Assembly (NCBI GenBank): GCA_001839685.1
Contig: MLAK01000609.1
Span: 47,455 to 90,687, forward strand
Direction of reading: 5' to 3'
From: Tritrichomonas foetus
Taxonomy: Eukaryota > Parabasalia > Tritrichomonadida > Tritrichomonadidae
Length of the DNA stretch: 43,233 bases
The notes below the pieces were generated by a model that did no database searches, was not told where the DNA came from, and saw only the letters and a program-made list of their open reading frames with translations. A program made the position numbers and the translations under genes. Within the stretch, counting starts at the first letter, position 1; each line of letters opens with the position of its first letter. Positions 1 to 9,190 of this stretch are shown in pieces.

Positions 1-478
1 TCATCATAAAATTGATCTTCAATATTTGGAATTGCGCGTGCTTTTTCTTCATGTGTTGGAAGAATTGTTTTATGTGATGTTCGAAGTGAATGTGGAATTG
101 TTGCATTTGAATCATCATATGTTGTCACATTCTCTGTGATATTCTCCCATGTAGCTTTAGTTGGACTACCAACTAAATTCTTTTGTGCTGAAAATGGAAT
201 TTGTTCATTTTGACCTCCGAGTTTCTCACGAATTTCAATTGGAACATTTCTTGAATATGTTTCCTCATCATAAAATTGATCTTCAATATTTGGAATTGCG
301 CGTGCTTTTTCTTCATGTGTTGGAAGAATTGTTTTATGNGATGTTCGAAGTGAATGTGGAATTGTTGCATTTGAATCATCNTANNTNGTNACNNTNTCTG
401 NNATATTCTCCCATGTAGCTTTAGTTGGACTACCAACTAAATTCTTTTGTGCTGAAAATGGAATTTGCTCATTCTGGA
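1..478. repeat. 264-bp coding tandem repeat (88 aa unit), two copies visible
   Basis: Bases 1-214 recur at 265-478 with an exact 264-bp offset and almost no differences apart from N calls. On the minus strand each unit encodes 88 residues containing QIPFSAQKNLVGSPTKATWE and later IPNIEDQFYDE. The period is a multiple of three, so copy-number change keeps the frame. The Ns at 340-402 lie in the second copy, which suggests a collapsed or poorly resolved assembly. More copies may lie to the left of the window. Confidence 0.9.
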
Positions 479-1814
479 AATGATCAAGATGATCAGTAAT
501 TTCTTCATATTCTTTTTCATCACTTTCCTCACCACGTTCAAAAGATAATTCACGTTGAATTACCGGGATTTCCTTTTGTGTATGATTCTCTTCTTGAAGC
601 TTTTCTGGGATTTCTTCAGGCTTATTTTCAGGCGGTGGTTGATTAACACTTTGAAGGTTTTCGTTCGATTGTTCACCTTCTGCCATTTCTTCTTCTTCCT
701 CCTCCTCTTCTTCGTAATCCATTTCATTTCCATCTTCAATATTACAATTCCTCACACTTGTAAGTGGAGATAATCCAGGTTGCATTAGAGTTGTGAAGTC
801 CATTGAAGCAACAGGTGAATTTGGAGAAAGGCTCGAATCAGATCTTGTGACTTCATTAATTGATCCACTTGATCCAAATGGAATGTGGTCATTTGATTGA
901 GGAATCATTTGCTTTTGATAAAGCGATTTCATTTCTTTTGGTGGAATTTCATCGTGCATTTTGGCGTATAAAGAGTAAACATTGAAAATCGGATTTCCTT
1001 CTTGATTACGCGCGAATGATATGATGATTCTCATTCTTCCTGGCTCTTTTCTTCCGTGAATTGCAATATGATCATATTGTTGGTTTGCGATTCGTAAAAA
1101 GTTGTCGTTTTGCATTAAATTCAAGAACAAAATACCAGCAGACTTGCAATCATAGAAATTCTTATCATCGAATTTTTCTGCGATTCGCGAAACGTCGATT
1201 TTTTCAATTGGCCTTAGTGGGGTCAAATTAACCGCTGTTCGATAGCTATTTAAGAATACAAAAAGTGCTTCAAGATCATTCACTGGCGCCTCATGATCTC
1301 GGATTTGAACGAATAAATTTTCGATACTTCCGACGCTGATTTGTGTTACAGCTGTCGCTAATAGAATAACAACAATAATTGAATTGTTTTTGGTTGGACT
1401 TGATGATTTTAATGGAATCAAGCCAACACCAAAAACATTTACACCAACTTTTCGCGCGATTAAAATTCTGCCACTATACCTCTCCATAATTACACTATAT
1501 AGTTTCTTACCTCTCTCGTTGTTCTCCCTCCAATTTTGATCGTTGTTTCCTTCCCTATTTTCATCATGTTCAGAATTTGGAATTGGCGGCGTAAGGAAAC
1601 AAATTTCTGTGAATTCTCGGTATCCTTTACTTCTTTCGCTCATCCCCTGGTGCATTGATGAGACTCTACGGTGCAGAATGTCTTGGGCATGAGACATTGC
1701 TGCGTTGTGGAGCTTGGCACGGTGCACAAAGGGTCTTGTGTCAGTTTGAAAATCAGCAACTAAACAGTTTGCTATATATTGCTCTAGTTCAGTTACGTGT
1801 GCAATCGATAACAT
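1..1814 (-). CDS. CAP/SCP-like protein with 88-residue tandem repeats (3' end outside window)
   Basis: The frame opens at an ATG at 1814 and stays open to the left edge, so at least 604 codons are visible and the C-terminus is missing. Ambiguous bases at 340-402 prevent clean translation there, but spacing keeps the frame. The N-terminal ~280 residues look like two divergent CAP/SCP (YkwD-type) units. The first has a HAQDIL helix and an FGVGLIPL strand. The second has FLNSYRTAVNLTPL and a RIIISFARN strand. No signal peptide is seen. A Ser/Pro and very acidic linker (a run of nine Glu) follows, and then the tandem repeats. The CAP assignment rests on motif shape only; the catalytic-type His/Glu set cannot be confirmed. 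The function is unknown, and a surface or interaction protein is possible. Confidence 0.55.
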   Translation of the reverse strand, partial: MLSIAHVTELEQYIANCLVADFQTDTRPFVHRAKLHNAAMSHAQDILHRRVSSMHQGMSERSKGYREFTEICFLTPPIPNSEHDENREGNNDQNWRENNERGKKLYSVIMERYSGRILIARKVGVNVFGVGLIPLKSSSPTKNNSIIVVILLATAVTQISVGSIENLFVQIRDHEAPVNDLEALFVFLNSYRTAVNLTPLRPIEKIDVSRIAEKFDDKNFYDCKSAGILFLNLMQNDNFLRIANQQYDHIAIHGRKEPGRMRIIISFARNQEGNPIFNVYSLYAKMHDEIPPKEMKSLYQKQMIPQSNDHIPFGSSGSINEVTRSDSSLSPNSPVASMDFTTLMQPGLSPLTSVRNCNIEDGNEMDYEEEEEEEEEMAEGEQSNENLQSVNQPPPENKPEEIPEKLQEENHTQKEIPVIQRELSFERGEESDEKEYEEITDHLDHFQNEQIPFSAQKNLVGSPTKATWENXXXXXXXXDDSNATIPHSLRTXHKTILPTHEEKARAIPNIEDQFYDEETYSRNVPIEIREKLGGQNEQIPFSAQKNLVGSPTKATWENITENVTTYDDSNATIPHSLRTSHKTILPTHEEKARAIPNIEDQFYD

Positions 1815-3506
1815 AATAAATTTTGATTTTTTATTTCGACAAAAAAAAATCTCATTTGAATATGTCATTCAAAATTTGTGAATGAAAAATAACTATTCAT
1901 ATAGAAATAAAAATTATACTATCAAATATTTGTGTTATTCCTTTCAAACATTAAAAAATGAAATTGACTACTTTCTAAATGTTTTCAATTTTTGAATGAA
2001 TATAGTTGAAAATTGAGATTAATTTGTTAAGAAATAATTGTTGACAAAATTCAAAAAACAAAATCTTTGTTCTCTCAAAAGTCAGAATTGATAAACAAGG
2101 ATTTATCAAAAAGTTTAAACCTTCGATTTCAATCAGAATTGATGAAGAAGAATTTTTGGTATTTTTTCGCTTTTCCATAGAATAGAAAGACTCAATCTCA
2201 GCACTTTCCTCTTTTGCTTTTTCATATGAGATATAATCATTACTTATTCAAAGATGATTCCCAAAATATGATAAATTACTGAGGAAACTCGCTAAGATTT
2301 TACTAAATAATACATAAATACTATTTCAAAGAATCGTGATTTTATTAAAAATCAGTGATGTGAAATGACTTCGTTTAACAATCTCACAATTTTATTTTGA
2401 TTTTTTCGCGCCAAAAAAAAGAAATTTCCCATTTTTCCTTCAAAAATCCTTTACATATCAGGATAATTCATGTAATTCTAAAAATGATAAACAAAGTAAA
2501 AGATAATATTTTGTCGATATCAAGAATTATTTGAATTATCCATAATTTGATAGATAAAAATGTGATATAATATATAGCTAAATCATTTGATAACTAAAAG
2601 AAAAGGAAAAAGCAGTTTTACAGTTCAGATTATCTGCTAAATGTATCATTTTTTGATATTCTTGATGGAATCTGATATTAAAATGATATAAATTAGTAGT
2701 GAACCCCATAAATACCGAATTACATGACAAGGGATAATCAATTTCATCGGATTGATTTTTATATATATTGGCCTTATTATAGAAAATATTGGCCTTTAGG
2801 GAAGTTACCAATCAAAGCGCGTCATCCTAAGGTTTTATCACTGACAGTAATCATCCATATTAAATAGAAATACACTGGACTACATTATAAATCGACAGGT
2901 TCAAAATAGCATTATCAGATATCGTATTATAATGAAACAAAAAGTTGAGATCAAGATTTTGTGGAGTGAAGTGAAGTGACATCGATTCAACCACTTTATA
3001 CTAAAATCATTGATTTTAACCTAAAATTCCAAATCATTCATAAAAATACTTTGATATCGATAAACAAATCGATTTGAATAAACTCCACTTTTTATATATA
3101 TTTACAAACCGATTTGAATAAAAGATTTTAAACTTTTTCAATAAATTAGATCGTAAATTCAGAAATAAAATCATGAATTTGAGAATAACCTCCAAACTAT
3201 TTAAAGTCAAATTGTGTGATTATATCACCATTCCGGACAACACTTACATGTAGCTGAATAACTTCACAATAGCATCACCTCCCAAGCATCAATTCACTTA
3301 ATATCTGTTTCTCACAATTTTTGTAAAAGAAAAAAAATCATAATATTGGTTAAATTTTATTCTCGTTGAAATTGTTGTAATCAAGCCAACGTGGAAATTC
3401 TGCCCAAAACATCACCATAAATGGAAATCAGATTGAGAACATTTGAAAAATATAAAAAAAAGAAAATATTTTTATTACATTATATAAAGCCATACTTTAT
3501 TCATTT
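1815..3506. other. Intergenic, AT-rich, no convincing gene
   Basis: This 1.7-kb gap separates two minus-strand genes. A 67-codon minus-strand frame at 1975-2178 starts with ATG but has no initiator motif and no recognisable content. An 18-bp direct repeat (CAAAYCGATTTGAATAAA) occurs at 3065 and 3105. Nothing else is supported. Confidence 0.6.
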
Positions 3507-4763
3507 TTAATTTATATTTTGGTTTACATCATCCATTAAGTTTTCTTCAAGATCAACTCCATAAGATTTGGCTTTCCTGATAATCCAAAGAATAAGAAAT
3601 GCAGAAATGACAACAGCTATAACCACGCCAACACTTAATCCTATCAACAAAGCAAGTGTCTTGTTATCAATTTTCTTATTGGTTGGACTTGGCACGTTTA
3701 CTTGTAAAAAATCATGAATAATTATTGAAACTTCCTCAGCAATTATGAAGTTGTTGTGATGAAGCTCGCTTTTGACATCAAAACATTTCACACTCGACCA
3801 ATTATCACATGCATATAAAATTTCAGGAATTTGAATAGCACCGTCACCTGGACCTTTCACCAGTTCATTTTTTCCATTTGAAAACTTTGCGCCTGTTACA
3901 GCAGACAGTCCTGAATTATAAATGATTGCGGAATTAACACCAGGATCTGGAATTGGTTCTTGAAGTGTTTCCAAAGTCAGATTATAAATGCCTTCCATTG
4001 TTTCATCTGTTAAATTGTAAAATTTCAAAAGACCAAAAATCTCAGATGCTGGAATTTTCGAGCCATCTTCTTTTATATAAACGTCTTTATTGTTGTTAAA
4101 ATTAGGGAAAAGGGAATAAAGAACAGGAGCATGCTTCACAAAAGTTTGATTAAATAATGAAAAGAATGAAACATCACCAGTAGCTGCTGAAACAACTGAA
4201 AGAAATGATCCACCAAGTGCAGGTGCAATATAAATGGCCGATTCAATATGCTTTGAAATCCATTCTTCATCTACAATATGATGTAAGAAATAACGAATGA
4301 AGTGACCACCAAGACTATAACCAATTAATACAGCTTTTTCAGAATAGTTTGTTGCACTCACAGTTGATTCAATATGTGCTTTTAGATCAAGAAAATTATC
4401 TTGATTTCCAATATAATAATGAACCCAGTTATAATAAACTGAATATATATCATAACTATCTTCCAATCCATTTAAAATATTTACATTACTTGGTGGTCCA
4501 TCAGTGATTTTCTGTGAAGTAATTTTTACACCAGGAGGATGTGAAATGAAATGATTTTCACTGTCATAAATTGTATCCAAAAGTTGTGCAGCACATTCTT
4601 TATTTGAACTTGGCCATATCAAAGTTTGAGCATTAGATGTAATTTCGCATTTTTCATAAAGTCTTGAATCATCTACAATAGCAAATAAATTTGATTGGGC
4701 AAGTCCTGGGATGTAATATAGAGGATTTTTACTCGCACAAAGGGAAGCTAGGATAAAAAACAT
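3507..4763 (-). CDS. LCAT-like acyltransferase/phospholipase, type I membrane protein
   Basis: This is an alpha/beta hydrolase of the lecithin:cholesterol acyltransferase family (418 aa), expected to act on phospholipid ester bonds at the cell surface or in the endomembrane lumen. The first ATG is at 4763; the frame upstream of it has only a TTG. From this start the protein opens with a short signal peptide (MFFILASLCAS). Family marks in order are the oxyanion-type segment YYIPGLAQSNL (16-26), the nucleophile elbow GYSLGG with Ser150, the acid in GPGDGA (Asp307) and the base in ELHHN (His335 or His336). A transmembrane helix at about 370-394 is followed by a basic, then acidic cytosolic tail. 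The triad is complete, so an active enzyme is expected. Whether it transfers or only hydrolyses acyl chains cannot be read from sequence. TTATTCAACT lies just upstream of the ATG and resembles a trichomonad initiator. Confidence 0.85.
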   Translation of the reverse strand: MFFILASLCASKNPLYYIPGLAQSNLFAIVDDSRLYEKCEITSNAQTLIWPSSNKECAAQLLDTIYDSENHFISHPPGVKITSQKITDGPPSNVNILNGLEDSYDIYSVYYNWVHYYIGNQDNFLDLKAHIESTVSATNYSEKAVLIGYSLGGHFIRYFLHHIVDEEWISKHIESAIYIAPALGGSFLSVVSAATGDVSFFSLFNQTFVKHAPVLYSLFPNFNNNKDVYIKEDGSKIPASEIFGLLKFYNLTDETMEGIYNLTLETLQEPIPDPGVNSAIIYNSGLSAVTGAKFSNGKNELVKGPGDGAIQIPEILYACDNWSSVKCFDVKSELHHNNFIIAEEVSIIIHDFLQVNVPSPTNKKIDNKTLALLIGLSVGVVIAVVISAFLILWIIRKAKSYGVDLEENLMDDVNQNIN

Positions 4764-5075
4764 TTTCAAAAAATAGTTGAATAACTTAGATCTTCTCAAT
4801 TTTTGCGAACATATTCAATACGCTTCTCAGAATTCTGTCATAAACTATTCAACAGTTAAAATTTATGTTAAATTTTCAATAAATTTTTCTAAGCATGAAA
4901 CTTTTTAAGTATATCAGAAATTTTTATCGTCACAATTCACCATTATCGATTTATATCATTCTATACACTTTTAGGAAATCAAATTAATCTCAATGTGATA
5001 TTGTACAATATTTTTACCAGTAATATTCAAAAATGATCAATAATTACATCGAACATTAATGATTAAGAAATGTTA
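4764..5075. other. Intergenic spacer
   Basis: About 310 AT-rich bases lie between two minus-strand genes. They hold the upstream region of the LCAT-like gene and the 3' flank of the ankyrin gene. No further feature is seen. Confidence 0.6.
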
Positions 5076-6422
5076 CTATTCATCTGGTGGTGGATTCTTT
5101 TTCATATATTCTTCAAATATGTGTTTAAGCTCAGTCGAGTTTAAGCCTTGATTGATAACTGTTCCTCTACATTTAATACAATCAACATAAGGATTTGCTC
5201 CATAATTCAAAAGCCATTTGATCATTTCCGGTGATTTCCTTATTTGACCTATGTAGCTCTCAAGCAATGATGGTGTTCTAGTTTTTTTATTTGAATAATT
5301 AACATCAAATCCATGCTTTATGAACAAAGTCAAAATTTCTAATGAATTTTGGAACAAATTCTTACCATTTGAACAACCAGTCAGTAAAAATGATGGGCCA
5401 GTGCTTCCATTTTCGTTTATCCTCATGACATCAATTTTCAAGTGTTGTTGGTTGAAAAATAATGCTGCTATTTGTGGAGACTGTGCTTTACATATCCAAT
5501 GTGCAGGACCGGACACATTTGGTTTTTTTGGTTCAATAGATCTGACATTTTCAAGCATGAGTTTTAAAACATCATAGTTTGAATCTTTGCCATTTGATCT
5601 ATCATTGGTAAAACATGCTAATTCTATTGCACATTTTCCGTCTTCAGAAAAAACTTCCGGATCTTCACCAGCTTCAATCAAAAATGGAATAGCTTTTGCT
5701 TCATACTGCATCAGCGCAGTCATGATTAAAGATAATTTAGGATCATGTGCTTTCAAAACAGCAAGTAAAGCAATTAATTGCAGTGTATTTTTTTTCATGA
5801 TACATTTTTTAAGAGGCGAATACTTTTCATCAGTTTTTGGATATTCAGTTCCTTTTGTGTGTAAAAACTTGATTACCCTATCGCTATTATTTGTTCTGTT
5901 GACGCAGCAAAAGTATAATGAATGCGATAAAGGAAAGTTAAAGGTAGCTTCTTCTGGATTAACTTCACAAATATAAGCCACAATTTCGAGAGAATCTGAG
6001 AAGCAAGCATATTGAATAGGATGATGGGATGTCGCATTTTTAATGGATACTGAAAGACCTACTTTTTGATGCAAAATATAAAAACACTCGAAACTGTCAG
6101 ACATGGCAGCAACATGCATGAGTGAAAGATTTTTCATTGGCAAAAAGTCTCTGTTTTGATCGCATAGTTTGGCATTATTGATTTGATAGGATGTGTATGT
6201 AAGGGATTTTGATTTTGGTTGTTTTGCCACATATGCTAATAAACTTTCACAATTGTTTTCCTGAACATAATTAAGTAACTTTTCGTCTATGTTATTATCA
6301 TCTCTATCCCTACTCATTTGTATTAGATTGTAATAACTTATTAATGACTGTCCTCTCAAAACTTCAAAATTGTTGATAAAGTATATCAAAAAGTTAAAAA
6401 ATGAAGTCATGGTGAACTGCAT
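5076..6422 (-). CDS. Ankyrin-repeat protein (trichomonad family)
   Basis: This 448-residue protein is built mostly of degenerate ankyrin repeats. Recognisable units include LMHVAAMSDSFECFYILH (~102-119), HHPIQYACFSDSLEIVAYIC (~133-152), ECAIEL-type helices near 265 (GKCAIELACF) and the C-terminal SPEMIKWLLNYGANPYVD. It belongs to the large ankyrin expansions of trichomonads, whose functions are mostly unknown; protein-protein binding is the safe inference. The N-terminus is uncertain. The longest form starts at 6422 with a hydrophobic stretch (SFFNFLIYFINNF), whereas a second ATG at 6317 gives MSRDRDDNN and a conventional soluble protein of 413 residues. No membrane anchor or enzymatic domain is seen elsewhere. 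Confidence 0.8.
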   Translation of the reverse strand: MQFTMTSFFNFLIYFINNFEVLRGQSLISYYNLIQMSRDRDDNNIDEKLLNYVQENNCESLLAYVAKQPKSKSLTYTSYQINNAKLCDQNRDFLPMKNLSLMHVAAMSDSFECFYILHQKVGLSVSIKNATSHHPIQYACFSDSLEIVAYICEVNPEEATFNFPLSHSLYFCCVNRTNNSDRVIKFLHTKGTEYPKTDEKYSPLKKCIMKKNTLQLIALLAVLKAHDPKLSLIMTALMQYEAKAIPFLIEAGEDPEVFSEDGKCAIELACFTNDRSNGKDSNYDVLKLMLENVRSIEPKKPNVSGPAHWICKAQSPQIAALFFNQQHLKIDVMRINENGSTGPSFLLTGCSNGKNLFQNSLEILTLFIKHGFDVNYSNKKTRTPSLLESYIGQIRKSPEMIKWLLNYGANPYVDCIKCRGTVINQGLNSTELKHIFEEYMKKNPPPDE

Positions 6423-7149
6423 TATTTCTTGTTTTTTTATTCAGATTCTTTCATAATTTTTGATTTTTAGAGTATGCTATTGAATCTTGTTCAATATGAT
6501 ACAATTACCTCCCTTCTATGAAAAACGATAAACAAAACTGTAGGGAAATAATTCAACCAAAAACAATTCCCGGAATTATTTCAGATTTTTTTTTTTTTAT
6601 TGTCATTAGTTATATTATCACAGTATACAATTATATTTATTGCTATAATTGTTAATCATATAAAATACTCATAAAAGTGACTTGAGAATAACATGAAATT
6701 AATATCATTTGGTGAGTTACTTTTTGTCTTATTTTTATCTATAATTTTCTTATTGCAGAAATTATTTCTATAAAGTGAAAATATGATAGGACACAATTTG
6801 TAGTTTGATTCTGCTGATGAAAATGAAATCATTTCTGAAGATGATATTCTTGTAGTTTTCATGGATTATCATGAAAAAATCATTCATATCAAAATAAATA
6901 TGACAACAGAGCAAACAACAGCATTTGGAAATGATTTTAAACATTTTTTTCAGAAAATTGTGGGAAAATTCACTTTTTTCGATCCAAGAAGTTACTTTCC
7001 GATCTAAAGATTTTCATGAATTCAATATCTCTTTGTTTCACATCATAATCTATTCAAATTTTGAGATAGCAAGTGATTGTAAAGTAGTCAAACATTGAAG
7101 AAAAATCAGGTGGTATTTTGTGGAATGTGATTCACTTCATTCATTTCAA
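6423..7149. other. Divergent intergenic region
   Basis: This region separates the ankyrin gene (minus) from beta-amylase (plus) and should hold both promoters. A 68-codon minus-strand ATG frame at 6656-6862 has TTTTTTCATGATAATCC before its start, which is initiator-like, but its Ser/Asn/Lys-rich product matches nothing I recognise. I do not call it. A run of 12 T lies near 6586. Confidence 0.5.
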
Positions 7150-7152
7150 ATG
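7132..7152 (+). promoter_or_regulatory. Initiator-like motif overlapping the beta-amylase start
   Basis: Two TCA-pyrimidine-type initiator cores lie within 20 bases of the ATG (TCACTTCATTCATTTCAAATG). In Trichomonas such Inr elements set the transcription start and leave a very short 5' UTR. This decides the start in favour of 7150. Confidence 0.6.
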
Positions 7153-8418
7153 TTTGCTCTTTTAATAACAAGCGCAATATGCGGTTGTGAAGTTTTTGTC
7201 ATGGCTCCTTTAGATCTTCTCGATAATAATGGAAATCCAAGTTATTCAAGCAAATTTGCAGGTTGGTGCGATTCATTAAGATCTGCCAATATCAATGGTG
7301 TTATGATAGATATATGGTGGGGTATTACAGAACCTACTTCTAAAAATTACAAATGGGACGGTTATGTTACAGTTTTTAATATTATGAAAGAAAGAGGACT
7401 CAAAATTATTCCAGTATTTTCATTCCATAAGTGTGGTGGATCAGTTGGTGATACAGTGACTATCCCACTTCCAACATTTGTCTGGGCAGGATCATCACAA
7501 CCGAATTTCCTTGACATGTTTGGAAACAAAGATGATGCCTATATTTCATTTGCTTATGATGATGTAAAGCTTGGTGATAGAACACCATTAGAAATGTATG
7601 AAGACTGGATGAGAGCATTCCAAACACAATTTAAATCGTTAATTGATGATGGAACAATCATTGAAATCGAAGTTGGTGTTGGACCATGTGGAGAACTCAG
7701 ATATCCATCATATCCACTTTCACGTTGGTCATATCCAGGATGTGGTGCTTTTCAATGCTATGATTCAAAATTCCTCGAACATTTCAAAGAATCAGCTAGT
7801 GCAGCAGGACATTCAGAATGGGATTCACCACCCCGTGATACAGGCGACTATAATGTTAAACCTTATGGAAGCACATTTTGGAGTGAAGGTTGGAAATCCG
7901 AATATGGAAAATTCTTCTTAAAATGGTACCAACAAGAAATGATTGATCATGGAAGCAATGTTCTTCGTATTGCTCGTTCACTTTTCCCAAGCACAAGATT
8001 ATCATGTAAGATCTCTGGAATTCATTGGCAATATACAACAGACTGCCATTGTGCTGAAGTAACTGCTGGATTCTTCAACGCTGGCGGAAATGATGGTTAT
8101 GGACAAATCATTGATATGTTCAAACAACACAATGTTGATGTTTGCTTCACATGCCTTGAAATGAAGGAAGATGGAAGTGCTGCATCAAATCCACCAGGCC
8201 TTGTTTCACAACTCTTACAATCAACAAAGAGTCACAGCCTTCGTTTCGAAGGAGAAAATGCCCTTGAACGTTATGACTGGGATGCCTATAATCAAATTAA
8301 AACATGGGTTTATCAAGGCCTTTCAACATTCACCTACTTACGTATGACAGATACTCTCATGAACGGCAATAATTGGGAAACATTCAAGTCGTTTGCCAAC
8401 CAAATGCAAAATGCATAA
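7150..8418 (+). CDS. Secreted beta-amylase (GH14)
   Basis: This is a glycoside hydrolase family 14 exo-amylase, which releases beta-maltose from the non-reducing ends of glycogen or starch (422 aa). Visible family signatures are GVMIDIWWGITE (~50-61), the flexible-loop HKCGGSVGD (93-101), EVGVGPCGELRYPSYP with the general-acid Glu182, and FTCLEMKED with the general-base Glu337. Both catalytic residues are present, so it should be active. The start at 7150 is preferred. A longer frame begins only at a GTG, while this ATG follows TCACTTCATTCATTTCAA, a strong trichomonad-like initiator. It also gives a signal peptide (MFALLITSAICGCEVFVMAP), which implies secretion and extracellular or lysosomal glycogen breakdown. 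Its numerous cysteines fit a secretory protein. Secreted beta-amylases that release maltose from glycogen are known in trichomonads. Confidence 0.95.
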   Translation: MFALLITSAICGCEVFVMAPLDLLDNNGNPSYSSKFAGWCDSLRSANINGVMIDIWWGITEPTSKNYKWDGYVTVFNIMKERGLKIIPVFSFHKCGGSVGDTVTIPLPTFVWAGSSQPNFLDMFGNKDDAYISFAYDDVKLGDRTPLEMYEDWMRAFQTQFKSLIDDGTIIEIEVGVGPCGELRYPSYPLSRWSYPGCGAFQCYDSKFLEHFKESASAAGHSEWDSPPRDTGDYNVKPYGSTFWSEGWKSEYGKFFLKWYQQEMIDHGSNVLRIARSLFPSTRLSCKISGIHWQYTTDCHCAEVTAGFFNAGGNDGYGQIIDMFKQHNVDVCFTCLEMKEDGSAASNPPGLVSQLLQSTKSHSLRFEGENALERYDWDAYNQIKTWVYQGLSTFTYLRMTDTLMNGNNWETFKSFANQMQNA

Positions 8419-9190
8419 AATTCACAAATTCGTCATTTTCACCACTAAAAATGAGTTAATAATATTTTTTATTCGTTTGTATATTATTAGGAAAACCAAT
8501 GATTCATCTGAAATTCGCTTCATCAGGATATTTTGGAACATTTGAAGTTTTTTGATAGTTGCTTTCATTAATGATCAATAAAGTTCATTATACCAAGGTC
8601 AAGAGATTTGGAATTATCAACAATCTCATGTATGTTTGATAAATCTAAGTAATAAGCATTTTTTCGTTTTCATTTTGAATAATACTCTCTGATTCAAGAA
8701 AAAGAAAAAAAGAAAGAAAGAAAGAAGAAGAAAAAAAAAAAGAGGAGTTTTGTAACCAATGGGCTAAATGAAGAGAGCACATACATCGTTGTTTACGGTC
8801 ATGGATACTAGAAACATCTAATGATGGACAAAATTGGAATTTAATCGATAATCATTCCGATTACGGTTTATTTCGAAATGCGAATCAGATCTCTTTTGAA
8901 ATCAAGAAACCTTTATCAAATAGCGCATCTTCTTTTGATACTGATTTTACACAATTCATTAGACTGAAGCAAGTTGGGTTTTCATGGAATAATGAATATC
9001 GACTATATCTAACATCATCGAGTTTTTTGGTGATTGTCATGAAGAAGACTAGTTTACAACATAAAATCAACTCTACATTTTAAAAATATAAATTAAAACG
9101 GAAAAATATATATACATAAAAAAAGATTTTTTTGTTCTTTTTTCGATCATATGTTTTATTTCATTTAACAAATACTGTTTCATTTTCGTT
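8419..9190. other. Convergent intergenic region with purine tract
   Basis: This is the 3' flank shared by beta-amylase and the minus-strand LisH/C2-like gene. It holds a strand-asymmetric A/G tract at 8697-8748 (GAAA-type units). No gene is supported; short frames here start with TTG and look random. Confidence 0.6.
8697..8748 (+). repeat. Polypurine (A/G) simple tract
   Basis: About 52 bases consist almost only of A and G, with repeated AAAG/AAG units, in the 3' flank of beta-amylase. Confidence 0.85.

Noticed and set aside
2578..2811. 77-codon minus-strand frame
   Set aside because: It begins with TTG rather than ATG and has no recognisable content or initiator.
6656..6862. 68-codon minus-strand frame with an initiator-like TCATGAT before its ATG
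   Set aside because: The product is low-complexity Ser/Asn/Lys-rich without family resemblance; it is not strong enough to call.
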